The position numbers and the translations under genes are program-made. A stretch of 64,000 bases of DNA from Bacilli bacterium (lineage in GTDB: Bacteria > Bacillota_I > Bacilli_A > RFN20 > CAG-826): contig JALCDB010000002.1 in the NCBI GenBank assembly GCA_022641095.1, positions 126,792 through 190,791 of the forward strand, in the 5' to 3' direction. Shown here piece by piece: positions 54,759-63,894 of this stretch. The notes below the pieces were generated by a model that ran no database searches, had not been told where the DNA came from, and saw nothing but the letters and a program-made list of their open reading frames with translations. The stretch's first letter is position 1. Every line of letters begins with the position of its first letter.

Positions 54759-55822
54759 CGGCCGGGGTCGTCTTTCGTCTTTTCCGTTCGCGAGAGCAAA
54801 TCGATGTAGTCCTCGTCCTCGTAGGAGGCGAGGGCCCGCCACTCCGCATCCTCTTTTTCGATTTCGTCTTTGTAAATCCGCGATGCTTCCACATCGAAAG
54901 AGACGATACCAAGGATTTTGTCGGGAATGCTTTGGTTGTCTTTCCCAAAAAGAAGGCAAAGCGCGTTGAAAAACAGCGGCATAACCCAAAGCAAGGCCAC
55001 CGAGTAGGCGTTGAGCGAATAGGCGCCCAAGAGGCAAGGGGCGCTGAAAAGCAGGCAGCGAAGCGGAAGCTTCCAGCGATGGAGGCGGAAAAGGCTCTTG
55101 TCGGCGTATCCGAGGCGAAGGATTTTTTCGCCCACCGGGGCGTTCTCCTTGTTCAGCGAAGGGAAGGCAAGCTCGACCAGAAGAAAGGCGGCCCCGATCG
55201 AGGCCAATCGCGAGGTGCCCTCGCTTTGGCGAATGAGGCTGAGGGCGGCCCCGTATTCTGGCGAGGTTTCCTCAAGAAGCGAAGGCAATTTGCCATAGGC
55301 GGTGCGGTAGATGTCGGCCAGGTTGCTTAATCCCGTCGGGTTGAGGGAATCGGCCTTGACGAGGGCTTTGACGTCGACGTTCACGGTGCCGTCCTCATTA
55401 AGGACATAGGCGAAGAAATCGGTCGAGTAATCGGTTGAGGACGGTTTTGAAGGGAGCCCGCACACGTTCACGTTGTATAGATGGGCGATCGAACTGTAAG
55501 GGACGCTCACATGAGCGTCGTAGATATCGAGGATCGCTGAGGGAAAATCGTCGAAATAGAAAGACTCGACGGGGGTCTGGTATTCCTTGTAGGCGAGATT
55601 GTCGGCGAGATTCAGATCGTACTCTTCGTTTTTTCGCTCCCGCAAGCTGATGGCGTCGGCGTAGGGGGTCGCGTTCATGCTCGGGTAGCACACCCCAAAA
55701 TAGAAGACGGCGGCGAGAACGGCTATGAAAAAGGCGTTGATGAAGCTTGAAAGAAGCCCTTTTGAGAGCGCGGGGCGCTCCGCGGCCCTATTCACGCACG
55801 AGTTCCGGGTGCCTTTCCTCAT
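54755..55822 (-). CDS. Diverged RDD-like membrane protein
   Basis: 355 residues; start behind GAGGAGAG, overlapping the end of the upstream gene by 35 bp. One N-terminal helix (about 27-48) is followed by a 150-residue extracytoplasmic region with PVESFYFDDFPSAILDIYDAHV. Two or three further helices (about 195-300) and a charged tail complete it. The helix-loop pattern and SIPDKILGIVSFDVEAS near the end resemble a weak version of the RDD-family ending (LHDxxAxTxVV) in the neighbour. Probably a paralogue of it. Function is unknown. Confidence 0.6.
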   Translation of the reverse strand: MRKGTRNSCVNRAAERPALSKGLLSSFINAFFIAVLAAVFYFGVCYPSMNATPYADAISLRERKNEEYDLNLADNLAYKEYQTPVESFYFDDFPSAILDIYDAHVSVPYSSIAHLYNVNVCGLPSKPSSTDYSTDFFAYVLNEDGTVNVDVKALVKADSLNPTGLSNLADIYRTAYGKLPSLLEETSPEYGAALSLIRQSEGTSRLASIGAAFLLVELAFPSLNKENAPVGEKILRLGYADKSLFRLHRWKLPLRCLLFSAPCLLGAYSLNAYSVALLWVMPLFFNALCLLFGKDNQSIPDKILGIVSFDVEASRIYKDEIEKEDAEWRALASYEDEDYIDLLSRTEKTKDDPGR

Positions 55823-56801
55823 AATCTCTCTCCTCGGCGCGGTCGAGGAACCAAAGCGACGTTTTCTCGTCGGCCACGACGGAATTGGCCAAATAATCGT
55901 GAAGGGCGCGATGTTTTTTCGTGAATTGGCACATCGTGTAGGAGATGAGGAAAGTGGCCCCGAACGAGGCGATGCCCCCTCCGATCTCGACGATGATATA
56001 GGTCAAAAAGCGCGGCAAAAGCCATATTTTCTTGAGTTCGTAGCCGTCTTTGTCGAGGACGACGAGGTGGGTGATCCATTTGCCTACCGTTTTGCCGTTC
56101 CGCGAGAAGAGCGGAATCAGGAACTCGAAGAGCAAACCAACCCCGAAAAGGGTCGGGATCGCCCACAAAATGGCGTTTCGCATCAAAGTCGCGTTTTCGC
56201 CTTCGAGCGAAGCGACCGCCGCGGAACCGCCGACGGCCCTTTCGGCGACGTCATAGGCCTCGAGGAAAAAGTCGATCGCCGTCCTCCTGACCTCATAATC
56301 CCTTTCCGTGAGCCCGATTTCGTAGGTGTCCGTGGCGGGATCGGCGGTGAAGGAACCGATTCCGCTGACGTCGTCATCAACCCTAAGGATTGTGGATTCA
56401 AAGGCCGATCGGGTCATGACGGGGATATCGAAATCCGCGCATTTGCCGGTATAAAACAGATAGAGGTTCTTGACGAGAGAGAAAGTGTATTCCTTCGTTC
56501 CGTCGGAAACGGTCGCCCTGTTGAGTTTGGCGATGGTGTCGTAAGAGAAAGCCTCGTCTCCGTCCTTGCTGATCGCCGTAGGGTCTTGGAGGTCGCCGCC
56601 CGTCTCGAGGTAGAGGCCGCTTTTAAGATATTCGGCTTTGAGCGCGTTTTGGTTGGCGACGTACTGATCGCCGTCAAACGCATTGGGGTAAACCGCGGCG
56701 AAGAAAACGAGGCAAAACGACCCGGCGGTCAAAAGGAAATCGATGAGGCCGCTTCCGATGCGGGTCCAGATCGAGGGGAGGACGATGCGCTTCATGCCCA
56801 T
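55788..56801 (-). CDS. RDD family membrane protein with large extracytoplasmic insertion
   Basis: 337 residues. WTRIGSGLIDFLL at the N-terminus starts the first helix. About 150 extracytoplasmic residues follow, then helices with GKTVGKWITHLVVLDKDGYELKK and the C-terminal RALHDYLANSVVAD, which together match the RDD family (Arg, Asp, Asp). Some RDD proteins are ion antiporters, but most have no known role. The gene appears leaderless, with TAAAAT 7 nt before the ATG. It overlaps the downstream paralogue. Confidence 0.75.
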   Translation of the reverse strand: MGMKRIVLPSIWTRIGSGLIDFLLTAGSFCLVFFAAVYPNAFDGDQYVANQNALKAEYLKSGLYLETGGDLQDPTAISKDGDEAFSYDTIAKLNRATVSDGTKEYTFSLVKNLYLFYTGKCADFDIPVMTRSAFESTILRVDDDVSGIGSFTADPATDTYEIGLTERDYEVRRTAIDFFLEAYDVAERAVGGSAAVASLEGENATLMRNAILWAIPTLFGVGLLFEFLIPLFSRNGKTVGKWITHLVVLDKDGYELKKIWLLPRFLTYIIVEIGGGIASFGATFLISYTMCQFTKKHRALHDYLANSVVADEKTSLWFLDRAEERDYEERHPELVRE

Positions 56802-56808
56802 ACAATCG

Positions 56809-56814
56809 ATTTTA
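56809..56814 (-). promoter_or_regulatory. -10 element for leaderless RDD gene
   Basis: Minus-strand TAAAAT (56814-56809), then 7 nt to the ATG at 56801. Confidence 0.45.
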
Positions 56815-56854
56815 AACGGCGCCCCGTCTTTTATAAAGACGCAAATGAAGGGCC

Positions 56855-56864
56855 GAAACGTTGC
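56855..56864 (+). promoter_or_regulatory. Distal operator-like repeat GAAACGTTGC
   Basis: Identical to the 10-mer at 56952-56961, 97 bp away. The half-site GCAACGT also occurs between them at 56893. The near-palindromic CG-centred form is that of LacI-family operators. It sits in the divergent gap before the RDD gene. Confidence 0.45.
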
Positions 56865-56951
56865 TCAAGCATGCCTAATGGCATTGAATTGTGCAACGTG
56901 AACAAATCAGTTTTTCCGATGAAAACTTAACTTTCGTCAATTCCGTCATCA

Positions 56952-56961
56952 GAAACGTTGC
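56952..56961 (+). promoter_or_regulatory. Proximal operator-like repeat GAAACGTTGC overlapping -35
   Basis: Overlaps the -35 hexamer TTGCCA of the ATPase promoter, a classic repressor position. Confidence 0.5.
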
Positions 56962-56986
56962 CATCGTCGCGCCTCCTCGCTACAAT
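56958..56986 (+). promoter_or_regulatory. Promoter of the sugar ABC ATPase
   Basis: TTGCCA, 17-nt spacer, TACAAT. Confidence 0.7.
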
Positions 56987-57050
56987 GAGGCAAAAGAAAA
57001 CCATAGGCAAGGGTCCCGTAGGGCTCTTCTTTATGGAAAAGGAGTCAGCA

Positions 57051-58232
57051 ATGGCCAAAGAGAAACCCGCCAAAGAACCGTTGGAACGATATCAGCCCAA
57101 CGCGGAAAATGAGAAACCCATACCCGAAGAGAAGGATAAGCACGCCGGAGCTTACGTCTCGCTTCAGCACATCGACAAGGTCTACGACAACAACGTCCAG
57201 GCCGTCTTCGATTTCAGTCTTGATATCAAACGCCACGAGTTCATCGTCTTCGTCGGGCCTTCCGGGTGCGGCAAATCGACGACGCTCCGCATGATCGCCG
57301 GACTCGAGGACATCACCCGCGGGCAACTCTACATCGATGGCGAGTTGTGCAATGACAAAACACCGAAGGATCGCGACATCGCGATGGTTTTCCAAAGCTA
57401 CGCCCTCTATCCCCATATGTCGGTCTACGACAACATGGCCTTCGGCCTCAAGATCCGCCATATGCCGAAAGCCGAAATCGATAAGCGCGTCCATGAAGCG
57501 GCCCGGATCCTTCAAATCGAGGAGTACCTCGACCGCAAGCCCAAAGCCCTTTCCGGCGGCCAGCGCCAGCGCGTGGCCCTCGGCCGCGCGATCGTCCGCA
57601 AAGCCAAAGTGTTCCTCATGGACGAGCCGCTCAGCAACCTCGACGCCAAACTCCGCGTCCAGATGCGCTCCGAGATCGTCAAACTCCACGACGCCCTCAA
57701 CGCGACCACGATTTACGTCACCCACGACCAGACCGAGGCCATGACCATGGCGACCCGCATCGTCGTCATGAAACTAGGGCGCGTCCAGCAAATCGGCACC
57801 CCAATCGAGATCTATCAGAATCCGGTCAACCTTTTCGTCGCTGGCTTCATCGGCAGCCCGAGCATGAACTTCTTCCGCGTCAAATACGACAAAGGCGTCG
57901 TCACTTTCTCGACGGGCGAGAAACTCGACATTCCTGCCGCGATCGTCAAGGGAAAGAACATTCCTTCGGAAGTCATCATGGGCATCCGCCCGGAAGACGT
58001 TCGCCCAGGCAAAACAGCCGAAGGAAAACCCGAGGACGGGGTCTATCCGATCGAAGTCCGCGTCGCCGAACTCTTGGGTCAGGAATACTATATCCATGCC
58101 GATTTCGGGGGAACCGATCTCGTGAGCAAGTTCCCGGCCGAGCGGCTCATCTCCATCCACGATAAGATGGCGGTGTCCTTCAATCTGCGGAAAGTCAAGT
58201 TCTTCGATCCCAAGAGCGAAGTCACCCTTTGA
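57051..58232 (+). CDS. msmK: Sugar ABC transporter ATPase (MsmK/MsmX/MalK type)
   Basis: 393 residues from the ATG 6 nt after AAAAGGAG. A 35-residue charged N-terminal extension precedes the ABC core. The core has Walker [10 protein letters not shown] (about 70-78), Q-loop [10 protein letters not shown], signature [14 protein letters not shown] (about 166-179) and Walker B VFLMDEP (about 188). A C-terminal TOBE/regulatory domain has [10 protein letters not shown]. It would power MalFG and may serve other sugar importers, as MsmX does. It is transcribed alone, with its own operator-like repeats. Confidence 0.94.
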   Translation: MAKEKPAKEPLERYQPNAENEKPIPEEKDKHAGAYVSLQHIDKVYDNNVQAVFDFSLDIKRHEFIVFVGPSGCGKSTTLRMIAGLEDITRGQLYIDGELCNDKTPKDRDIAMVFQSYALYPHMSVYDNMAFGLKIRHMPKAEIDKRVHEAARILQIEEYLDRKPKALSGGQRQRVALGRAIVRKAKVFLMDEPLSNLDAKLRVQMRSEIVKLHDALNATTIYVTHDQTEAMTMATRIVVMKLGRVQQIGTPIEIYQNPVNLFVAGFIGSPSMNFFRVKYDKGVVTFSTGEKLDIPAAIVKGKNIPSEVIMGIRPEDVRPGKTAEGKPEDGVYPIEVRVAELLGQEYYIHADFGGTDLVSKFPAERLISIHDKMAVSFNLRKVKFFDPKSEVTL

Positions 58233-58251
58233 TTGTCGACGACGAATGCGA

Positions 58252-58277
58252 AAGGCGCTTTATTGCGCCTTTTTTTC
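58252..58277 (+). terminator. msmK terminator
   Basis: AAAGGCGC/GCGCCTTT stem with a long T-run. Confidence 0.9.
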
Positions 58278-58310
58278 GATTTTTAGCTCCCACGTGCGCG
58301 CGCAAAGGCT

Positions 58311-58316
58311 ATAATT
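58311..58316 (+). promoter_or_regulatory. -10 element of the second pullulanase gene
   Basis: TATAAT 35 nt before the ATG. The -35 is poor. Confidence 0.5.
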
Positions 58317-58350
58317 AACTATCAAATCGCGTTTTTTGGAGGTCAATCGC

Positions 58351-61300
58351 ATGAAACGTTCGATGTTAGCTTTGCTCGCCTCTTCTCTTGTTTTGGCTTT
58401 GTCGGGATGCGGGACGTCTTCGAGTCCCTCTTCTTCGAAGGGTGGCGGCGCTTCATCCTCGGCGAGTTCTTCCTCGCTCGCCGGCGGCTCCTCCGTTTCC
58501 GATTCCTCGTCTTCAAACTCCTCCTCGTCTTCGGAAGGCCCCGAACTCCCTTCCAACTGGAAGGGCTGCGTCCGCATCTACCTCCATCGTGACGATGGGG
58601 TTTACTCCGGCTACCACCTTTGGATTTGGGGAACCGGGGTCAGCGGCTACCAAGAAGATTTCGCGAACATCGACAATCCCGACTCCTATGGCGTTTATTA
58701 CGATATCCGTCTATCCGAGTCCCCTTGGGCGAATCGGAGTTCCATCTCCTCCCTTTCCTTTTTGGTGAAGGACAAAGACGAGGGCGTTTGGGACTACCAG
58801 ACCACCGATACTACGGTGAGATTCGACGATTTCTCGAGCAACCTCGACACCTGCGACGACGGGACCACCCCGCGCATAACCTGCTATGGGGTCATCACCA
58901 AGACCAATGAGATCGATACCTACGCCAAAAAGAGCGACGCCATCGGCGACCGCATCGAGTCGGCGGTTTTCGCCGACTGGAGAACCCTCGTGGTGAGGGG
59001 CACCGGCTCGAGCGAAGGCCGCGAAAGCGCCGATGTCGGCAAAATCGCCTCGTGGGAACTCTACGCTTACACAGCCGAGTATTGGAACCTTTCAGAGGAA
59101 GCCAAGGAGGAGAACAAACAAAACTATCTTCTCCAAAGCGGAATCGGCGGATCCAACACCCTTACGATTAAATTCGACGAGGACATCATCCCTTCCAACG
59201 GTTACACCGTCGAAGCCGCTTTCGCGAGCGACCCCTCCAAGGTGAAGACGGGTTATGCGAGTTACATCGGCCTCTATGACACCCCCAAATTCGCGAGCGA
59301 TTTCACCTATATGGGCACCGATCTTGGCTTGACATGGACGGATGAGGGCAAAGAGGTGTACAAACTATGGGCCCCGACCGCCAGTTGCGTTTGGCTCTAC
59401 CGTTACACGAGCGGCATCCCCTCGGCTTTGGCGACCGATGGGGAAAGCCACGAATCCTGGGATTACCATTCGTCTTCGAGGATGAGCCTTGGGCAAGACG
59501 GCGTCTGGTCCACGACCCGCACCCATAGTTCCAGTTATTCCTTTTACGCTTATGCGGTCGAGCAGGGGGGGTCAATCGCCGTCACCGCCGATCCTTACGC
59601 TAAGAGCAGCGGCATCAACGGCGTCCGCTCAGCCATTTTGACGGATGCGCAGATCGATGCGACCGATCCTGAAGGCTTCCGGGATTCCATTGACGCTTTG
59701 GCGGCCAACGAGCCGGTCGCGAGCCCGAATCAGCTTTCGGTTTACGAAGTTCATGTCCGCGATTTCACGAGCGACGGCAGTTGGGTCTCCCATGAAGGCA
59801 ACGCGAACGGAACCTACAAGGCCTTCGCCGAATCGGGAACCGCGTGCGATGGGGTTTCCTCGGGTTTCGATTCCTTGGTCGACCTCCATCCGGACGCCGT
59901 CCAATTGCTTCCGGTCTTTGACCAGGATAACGACGAGCGGACCTATGCGACGAGCGTCGGCGGGGATGCGAAAACCGTGAAACCGGATTTCAACTGGGGC
60001 TATAACCCCCTTAATTACAATGTGGTGGAAGGCGCGTATTCGAGCGACCCCTACAGCCCGACCGTCAAAATGAGCGAATTGAAGAGCCTCGTCAAAGCCC
60101 TTTCCGACAAGGGTATCCGCACCATCATGGACGTCGTCTATAATCACGTCTCGTCGGTTTCGAGCAGCGCTTTCACGAAGATCATGCCGAAGTATTATTT
60201 CCGCACCGACGCCGACGGCGCTTATAGCGATGGCAGCGGGTGCGGCAACGAAATCGCCAGCGAGCGGCCGATGGCCCGCAATTTCATCGAGCGATCGGTG
60301 ATGTGGTGGGCCAAGGAATACGGCATGAAGGGTTTCCGTTTCGACCTCATGGCCGTCATCGACCTTGCGACGATGAAGCAAATCAAGCGCGAACTTCACG
60401 AATATGACCCAAATATCGTGGTTTATGGGGAAGGATGGCTCGGCGGGTCCTCGTCCATCGATTCCGCGCAGGCTTCGACTTGCGGAAACGTCTACGCCTC
60501 CCTTAGCGACTGCGGAGGCGGCCCCACCGATTGCGTCGGAACTTTCAACGACGGGGTCCGCAAAGGGCTCACGGGCGATCAGGGAAAGGGCCGCGCCCCC
60601 TTCTACGGCTTCATGGCGAGCGGGGCCGACGATGTCCTCGGCAATGCCGAAGACCGTTTCTGGAAAACCTATTGCGGGTATCTTGGCGAGAACAAGTCCG
60701 TCGGCGTCAACCCCTATCAGACCGTGAACTATGCCTCGTGCCACGACAACTACACGCTTTACGACCAATTCAATTACACGATCGGCGACGGGGCGTCTTC
60801 GACCGCCGACAGCGATGATGCCAAGCGGGCGACGGTCGGGGCCGAAACCTACATCCTTTTGGGCAATGGCTTGGCCTTCTTCCAAGGGGGCGAGGAGATT
60901 TTCCGCCAAAAAATCATGTCGAGCGAGGAATGCGGCGAACTTGGGGCTAAGGTCGGAGACGAGGTCATCGCGATCGGCTCGACGGGCAAGTACCTCGTCC
61001 GCAACAGCTACCGCTCAAGCGACGAGGTGAATGGTTTCAAGTGGGATCGGAAAGCCCCCAACATAGCCTATTTCAACCAACTCAAAGAGGCCTTCCAACT
61101 CCGTCGCGACCTTTACGGGAAGGTGGTCGGTTTCGATAGGGCGGCCATCGACGCTTCGGTGAGCCCGTGGAACCAAGGGGCCGTTTCCGGAGCCATCGGC
61201 ATCAACATCGTGGCCAACGGAACATATTATCTTTTCCTCGGCTGCCGCGACGGCGCCACGCTGGGGATCGGATCCAATCCCATTTCGACCGTTATCTCGT

Positions 61301-61386
61301 CGGCCGATCGAACCTCTCCGATCGACGTTTCGGGCGGCTCGATCGCCATTCGGCCCTTTGAGTGCCTGCTCGTCAGGAAAAACTGA
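58351..61386 (+). CDS. Second surface pullulanase lipoprotein (CBM41-GH13_14)
   Basis: 1011 residues from the ATG 8 nt after GGAGG. Lipobox LSGC and a long Ser-rich linker (about 22-68), then a CBM41-like domain (about 72-185, VYSGYHLWIWG). CBM48-type and beta domains are followed by a GH13_14 barrel with FNWGYNPLNYNVVEGAY. Catalytic residues lie in FRFDLMA (about 662), YGEGW (about 691) and CHDNYT (about 796). It is longer than the 51.8-kb paralogue and diverged from it, so specificity may differ. A decayed amylase starts at its stop codon (TGATG). Confidence 0.94.
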   Translation: MKRSMLALLASSLVLALSGCGTSSSPSSSKGGGASSSASSSSLAGGSSVSDSSSSNSSSSSEGPELPSNWKGCVRIYLHRDDGVYSGYHLWIWGTGVSGYQEDFANIDNPDSYGVYYDIRLSESPWANRSSISSLSFLVKDKDEGVWDYQTTDTTVRFDDFSSNLDTCDDGTTPRITCYGVITKTNEIDTYAKKSDAIGDRIESAVFADWRTLVVRGTGSSEGRESADVGKIASWELYAYTAEYWNLSEEAKEENKQNYLLQSGIGGSNTLTIKFDEDIIPSNGYTVEAAFASDPSKVKTGYASYIGLYDTPKFASDFTYMGTDLGLTWTDEGKEVYKLWAPTASCVWLYRYTSGIPSALATDGESHESWDYHSSSRMSLGQDGVWSTTRTHSSSYSFYAYAVEQGGSIAVTADPYAKSSGINGVRSAILTDAQIDATDPEGFRDSIDALAANEPVASPNQLSVYEVHVRDFTSDGSWVSHEGNANGTYKAFAESGTACDGVSSGFDSLVDLHPDAVQLLPVFDQDNDERTYATSVGGDAKTVKPDFNWGYNPLNYNVVEGAYSSDPYSPTVKMSELKSLVKALSDKGIRTIMDVVYNHVSSVSSSAFTKIMPKYYFRTDADGAYSDGSGCGNEIASERPMARNFIERSVMWWAKEYGMKGFRFDLMAVIDLATMKQIKRELHEYDPNIVVYGEGWLGGSSSIDSAQASTCGNVYASLSDCGGGPTDCVGTFNDGVRKGLTGDQGKGRAPFYGFMASGADDVLGNAEDRFWKTYCGYLGENKSVGVNPYQTVNYASCHDNYTLYDQFNYTIGDGASSTADSDDAKRATVGAETYILLGNGLAFFQGGEEIFRQKIMSSEECGELGAKVGDEVIAIGSTGKYLVRNSYRSSDEVNGFKWDRKAPNIAYFNQLKEAFQLRRDLYGKVVGFDRAAIDASVSPWNQGAVSGAIGINIVANGTYYLFLGCRDGATLGIGSNPISTVISSADRTSPIDVSGGSIAIRPFECLLVRKN

Positions 61387-62502
61387 TGAAGGAGAACGGG
61401 CCCGTGGGGAAGAAGCGATTGCTGATCGGCGGTTTCGCCTTCTCCGCGATGACCCTCGCCGGATGCGGGAGCGTCTCCAGCCTTGCCTCATTGGGAGCCG
61501 TTTCTGGCGGCGGGGAAGTCACGGCCGCCACGGCCATGGAAGACTGCAAACTTCTTCTTGGCGAGGCCCATAAACGGAGGATGGCGGTAGTGATGGACCT
61601 TTCCATCAACCACACTTCCAGCACCAACAAATGGTTCGCCTCGAGCGCCCTTCTCGACCCGACGTATCGCGGCTATTGCCAGTGGGGCAACCACGAAACC
61701 TCTTCCTCAAAGATAAAGGAAGCCAATCATTGGTATTCCTATGGGAGCGCGCCGTACAGTCACTACGCCAAATTCGGTTCCTCGATGCCGGAACCCAACT
61801 ATATGTATCAGAGCACCCGCGACGCCGTGGCGGAAATAGCCAAGGACTGGACCTCTTTGGGGGTCGGCGGTTTCCGCATGGACGCGGTGAAACATATTTT
61901 CATGAAGGATGAGGTCGACGCCTCCAAGGTTTCGATAGGGCATGACACGATAATCGAGGATACCCCAAGCGGCGTCGACTATTCGAGCGATCACACGAAA
62001 TAACCTGATTTTTTGGCGTGAGTTGGCCTACGATGTCAAAAGCGTTTACCCGAACGTTTTCTTCCTCGGCGAGAACTTGGACGGTCACGCCTTCCACGTG
62101 GCCCCTTACTACGAGGCTTTCGACTCCATGTTCGATTTCTATGGCTATTTCAGCCTCACAAGCGCCGCCAACACCGCCATGGGCGGGGGCTAGAGAGCGG
62201 TCGATTTTCCCGCCATATCGGGAGAAAACGCCACGAGTGGCGAAGCTTTCGCGGCCTCTGGCGATACGTCCGCCACGAACCCGGCGACTTCCATCGCGCA
62301 CGGATGCTACCAGAACATCGGGAGCGTCCTTGAAACCGATAACGAGTATCGCACCGGCGAGACGAAGCCGGTCGGAAAAGAAGGCCACACCGCGATCGGG
62401 GGCATGTTAACCTCCAACCACGACATCGCCCGGACCGTGAACTCGAACTGGAAGAGGGCCGCCTTAATCGGCCCGCAAAGCGCCGTTTTAATTGAAGAGT
62501 AA
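61386..62502 (+). pseudogene. Decayed GH13 amylase lipoprotein
   Basis: The reading starts with a normal lipoprotein signal (LAGC) but jumps from a short linker to LLLGEAHKRRMAVVMDLSINHTSS, the third strand of a GH13 barrel, so the first two strands are missing. The nucleophile motif FRMDAVK (near 61875) is intact. The frame then ends at 62001-62003. One frame over, the protein resumes as IFWRELAYDVKSVYP with the acid/base GENL, meets an in-frame TAG at 62191 and continues through TSNHDIARTV to a stop at 62500. The C-terminal domain is absent. So there is an internal deletion, a one-base frameshift, a nonsense codon and a 3' truncation. The first 205 codons could still be translated from the pullulanase mRNA. 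Confidence 0.88.
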
Positions 62503-62521
62503 GCGTAATTAACTTTTTAAG

Positions 62522-62550
62522 TTCACTTTTTTGACAGACCGTCATATAAT
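62522..62550 (+). promoter_or_regulatory. Promoter of the surface CBM-like protein gene
   Basis: TTCACT, 17-nt spacer, TATAAT. The TTGACA at 62531 is only 8 nt from the -10 and cannot pair with it. The leader has a CTGCTT/AAGCAG hairpin close to the start codon. Confidence 0.55.
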
Positions 62551-62646
62551 CCATGTGATAACCGGCTTTTGCGTTTTTCTTTACAACGTGATTTAAGGTG
62601 GTATCTTTGTTTGGCTGCTTAATAAAAAAGCAGTTACTAGGCAAAC

Positions 62647-63591
62647 ATGAGAACAACTATGAAAAGGAAACTTGGGGCCGTTTCGGCCGTGGCGGTCGCC
62701 ATAAGCGGCGTTCTGATCGCGGGCCTTTCTTTTTCCTCGCCGGCTAAGGCAAACGGAGAAGGCGAGGCCGTTTCCCTCGCCGCTCCGATCCTCATGCAAC
62801 CGCAGGCGAGCGCCGATTTCGTCGAGTCCTTGGCCCCCGGTTACCAGACCACGCGCCTTTGGATGGGCTTAGGCGAGTACATGAGTTGGTGGGAAGACGC
62901 ACCAACGACCGCCGTCAAAGCCTATAACGGAGGCGAGGCCGTCCTTTACGAAGCCACGCGGATCGTCAGTTCCAAGGATTCCTCCGCCGTTTATTGGTAT
63001 GCCGACGTTCCGGTCGGTCTTGACAGTTACCAGTTCGTCCGCCTTGACAAGACATACCCCCAATCGATATGGAATTCGTCGGTCGCGACGACCATCGGCG
63101 AAACCTATATGATCAACGTCGTTTCGGCCCCGGTCGACGCCTCCGGGGATTATTCCATAACCAAGTCGGCCATTTCGGAAAGCGCGGCCGACGGGGCCAT
63201 CGCCGCGCGCATCCTCGAAGGTTACACGACTTGCCTTTCCTCCGAAATCAATGGCTACAACGCCCAACCGGGGCTTCAGGAAAACCTCATTTCGCGCCTG
63301 GACGAGGCTTCCTATGGCGATTTCGAAAGCGAAGCCATCTCCGATTACTCTTATGGGGTTTATGATAGCGACGGCGGAGAATACCAATCCGACCACCCCC
63401 GGAGCGCAACGACGACCGGGGCCGAGAAATGGGCTCAGATGTCGGCGATGTACGTGGCCAGCTCCTTGGCCATCGGCCCCCGTGGGGACGGGGTGAGCGA
63501 CGGGATGGCCACCATCGGCGCCGTCGGGATTCTTTTGGGGTTTGCCTTCGTTGACTTTCTTCTTTACCGAAGAGAGAAGCTCGCGGCCTGA
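62647..63591 (+). CDS. Surface protein with starch-binding-module-like domain and C-terminal anchor
   Basis: 314 residues. Signal peptide (about 8-36). A domain (about 66-160) has WWEDAPTTAVKAYN, YWYADVPVGLDSYQFVRLD and WNSSV, which by eye resembles the CBM25/26-type starch-binding pattern (aromatics, then an ysfvfrD edge). A helical region (about 160-275) and a C-terminal membrane helix with RREKLAA tail follow. It lies at the end of the starch locus, so a glycan-binding surface role is a reasonable but unproven inference. The start at 62647 lacks a good Shine-Dalgarno; the ATG at 62659 is an alternative. Confidence 0.6.
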   Translation: MRTTMKRKLGAVSAVAVAISGVLIAGLSFSSPAKANGEGEAVSLAAPILMQPQASADFVESLAPGYQTTRLWMGLGEYMSWWEDAPTTAVKAYNGGEAVLYEATRIVSSKDSSAVYWYADVPVGLDSYQFVRLDKTYPQSIWNSSVATTIGETYMINVVSAPVDASGDYSITKSAISESAADGAIAARILEGYTTCLSSEINGYNAQPGLQENLISRLDEASYGDFESEAISDYSYGVYDSDGGEYQSDHPRSATTTGAEKWAQMSAMYVASSLAIGPRGDGVSDGMATIGAVGILLGFAFVDFLLYRREKLAA

Positions 63592-63697
63592 TTCGCAAAA
63601 TATCCTTTTTCAGCAACGCGTCGCCGTTGGCGGTCCCCATAAGCAATGTTTCGTCCTCTTCTCGCGAAAATAGTTTCGCTGTTTTTTTATTAAACGC

Positions 63698-63725
63698 TTT
63701 ACATCCCTATCCCGTGTGCTAAATT
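63698..63725 (+). promoter_or_regulatory. Promoter of the right-edge gene
   Basis: TTTACA, 16-nt spacer, TAAATT with TGC directly before the -10 (extended -10). Confidence 0.6.
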
Positions 63726-63736
63726 GTAGAGGTTAA

Positions 63737-63846
63737 TAAAAGCCCTTTCATTGAGGAAGGGCACGTTAATATCATGGAAAAGCCGAGGGCGATGCTCTAA
63801 ATAGGTTCGTTGACGAACCGCGAATGGGTGGCGTTTTTGACGCAAC
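63737..63846 (+). ncRNA. Structured 5' leader with three hairpins
   Basis: In a leader of about 160 nt: GCCCTT/AAGGGC (63742-63762), GGTTCG/CGAACC with a TTGA loop (63804-63819) and GGTnGCGT/ACGCnACC (63826-63846). A possible 8-codon reading frame (63774-63800) lies between the first two. No known riboswitch class is recognised. Confidence 0.45.
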
Positions 63847-63894
63847 CAATCTGTGAACGGGGCATCGTCGAAAAGCGAAAAAAGGGACAACGAA

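Noticed and set aside
62531-62550. TTGACA followed by TATAAT
   Set aside because: The spacer is only 8 nt, too short for a sigma-70 promoter. TTCACT at 62522 gives the correct 17 nt.
62591-62610. AAGGTGGTATC resembling a T-box sequence
   Set aside because: There is no following terminator stem, no T-box core ACCGCG and no amino-acid gene downstream.
63686-63703. AAACGCTTTACA as another cre-like operator
   Set aside because: The half-sites are out of register by one base compared with TGTAATCGCTTACA. TTTACA is better read as a -35 hexamer.
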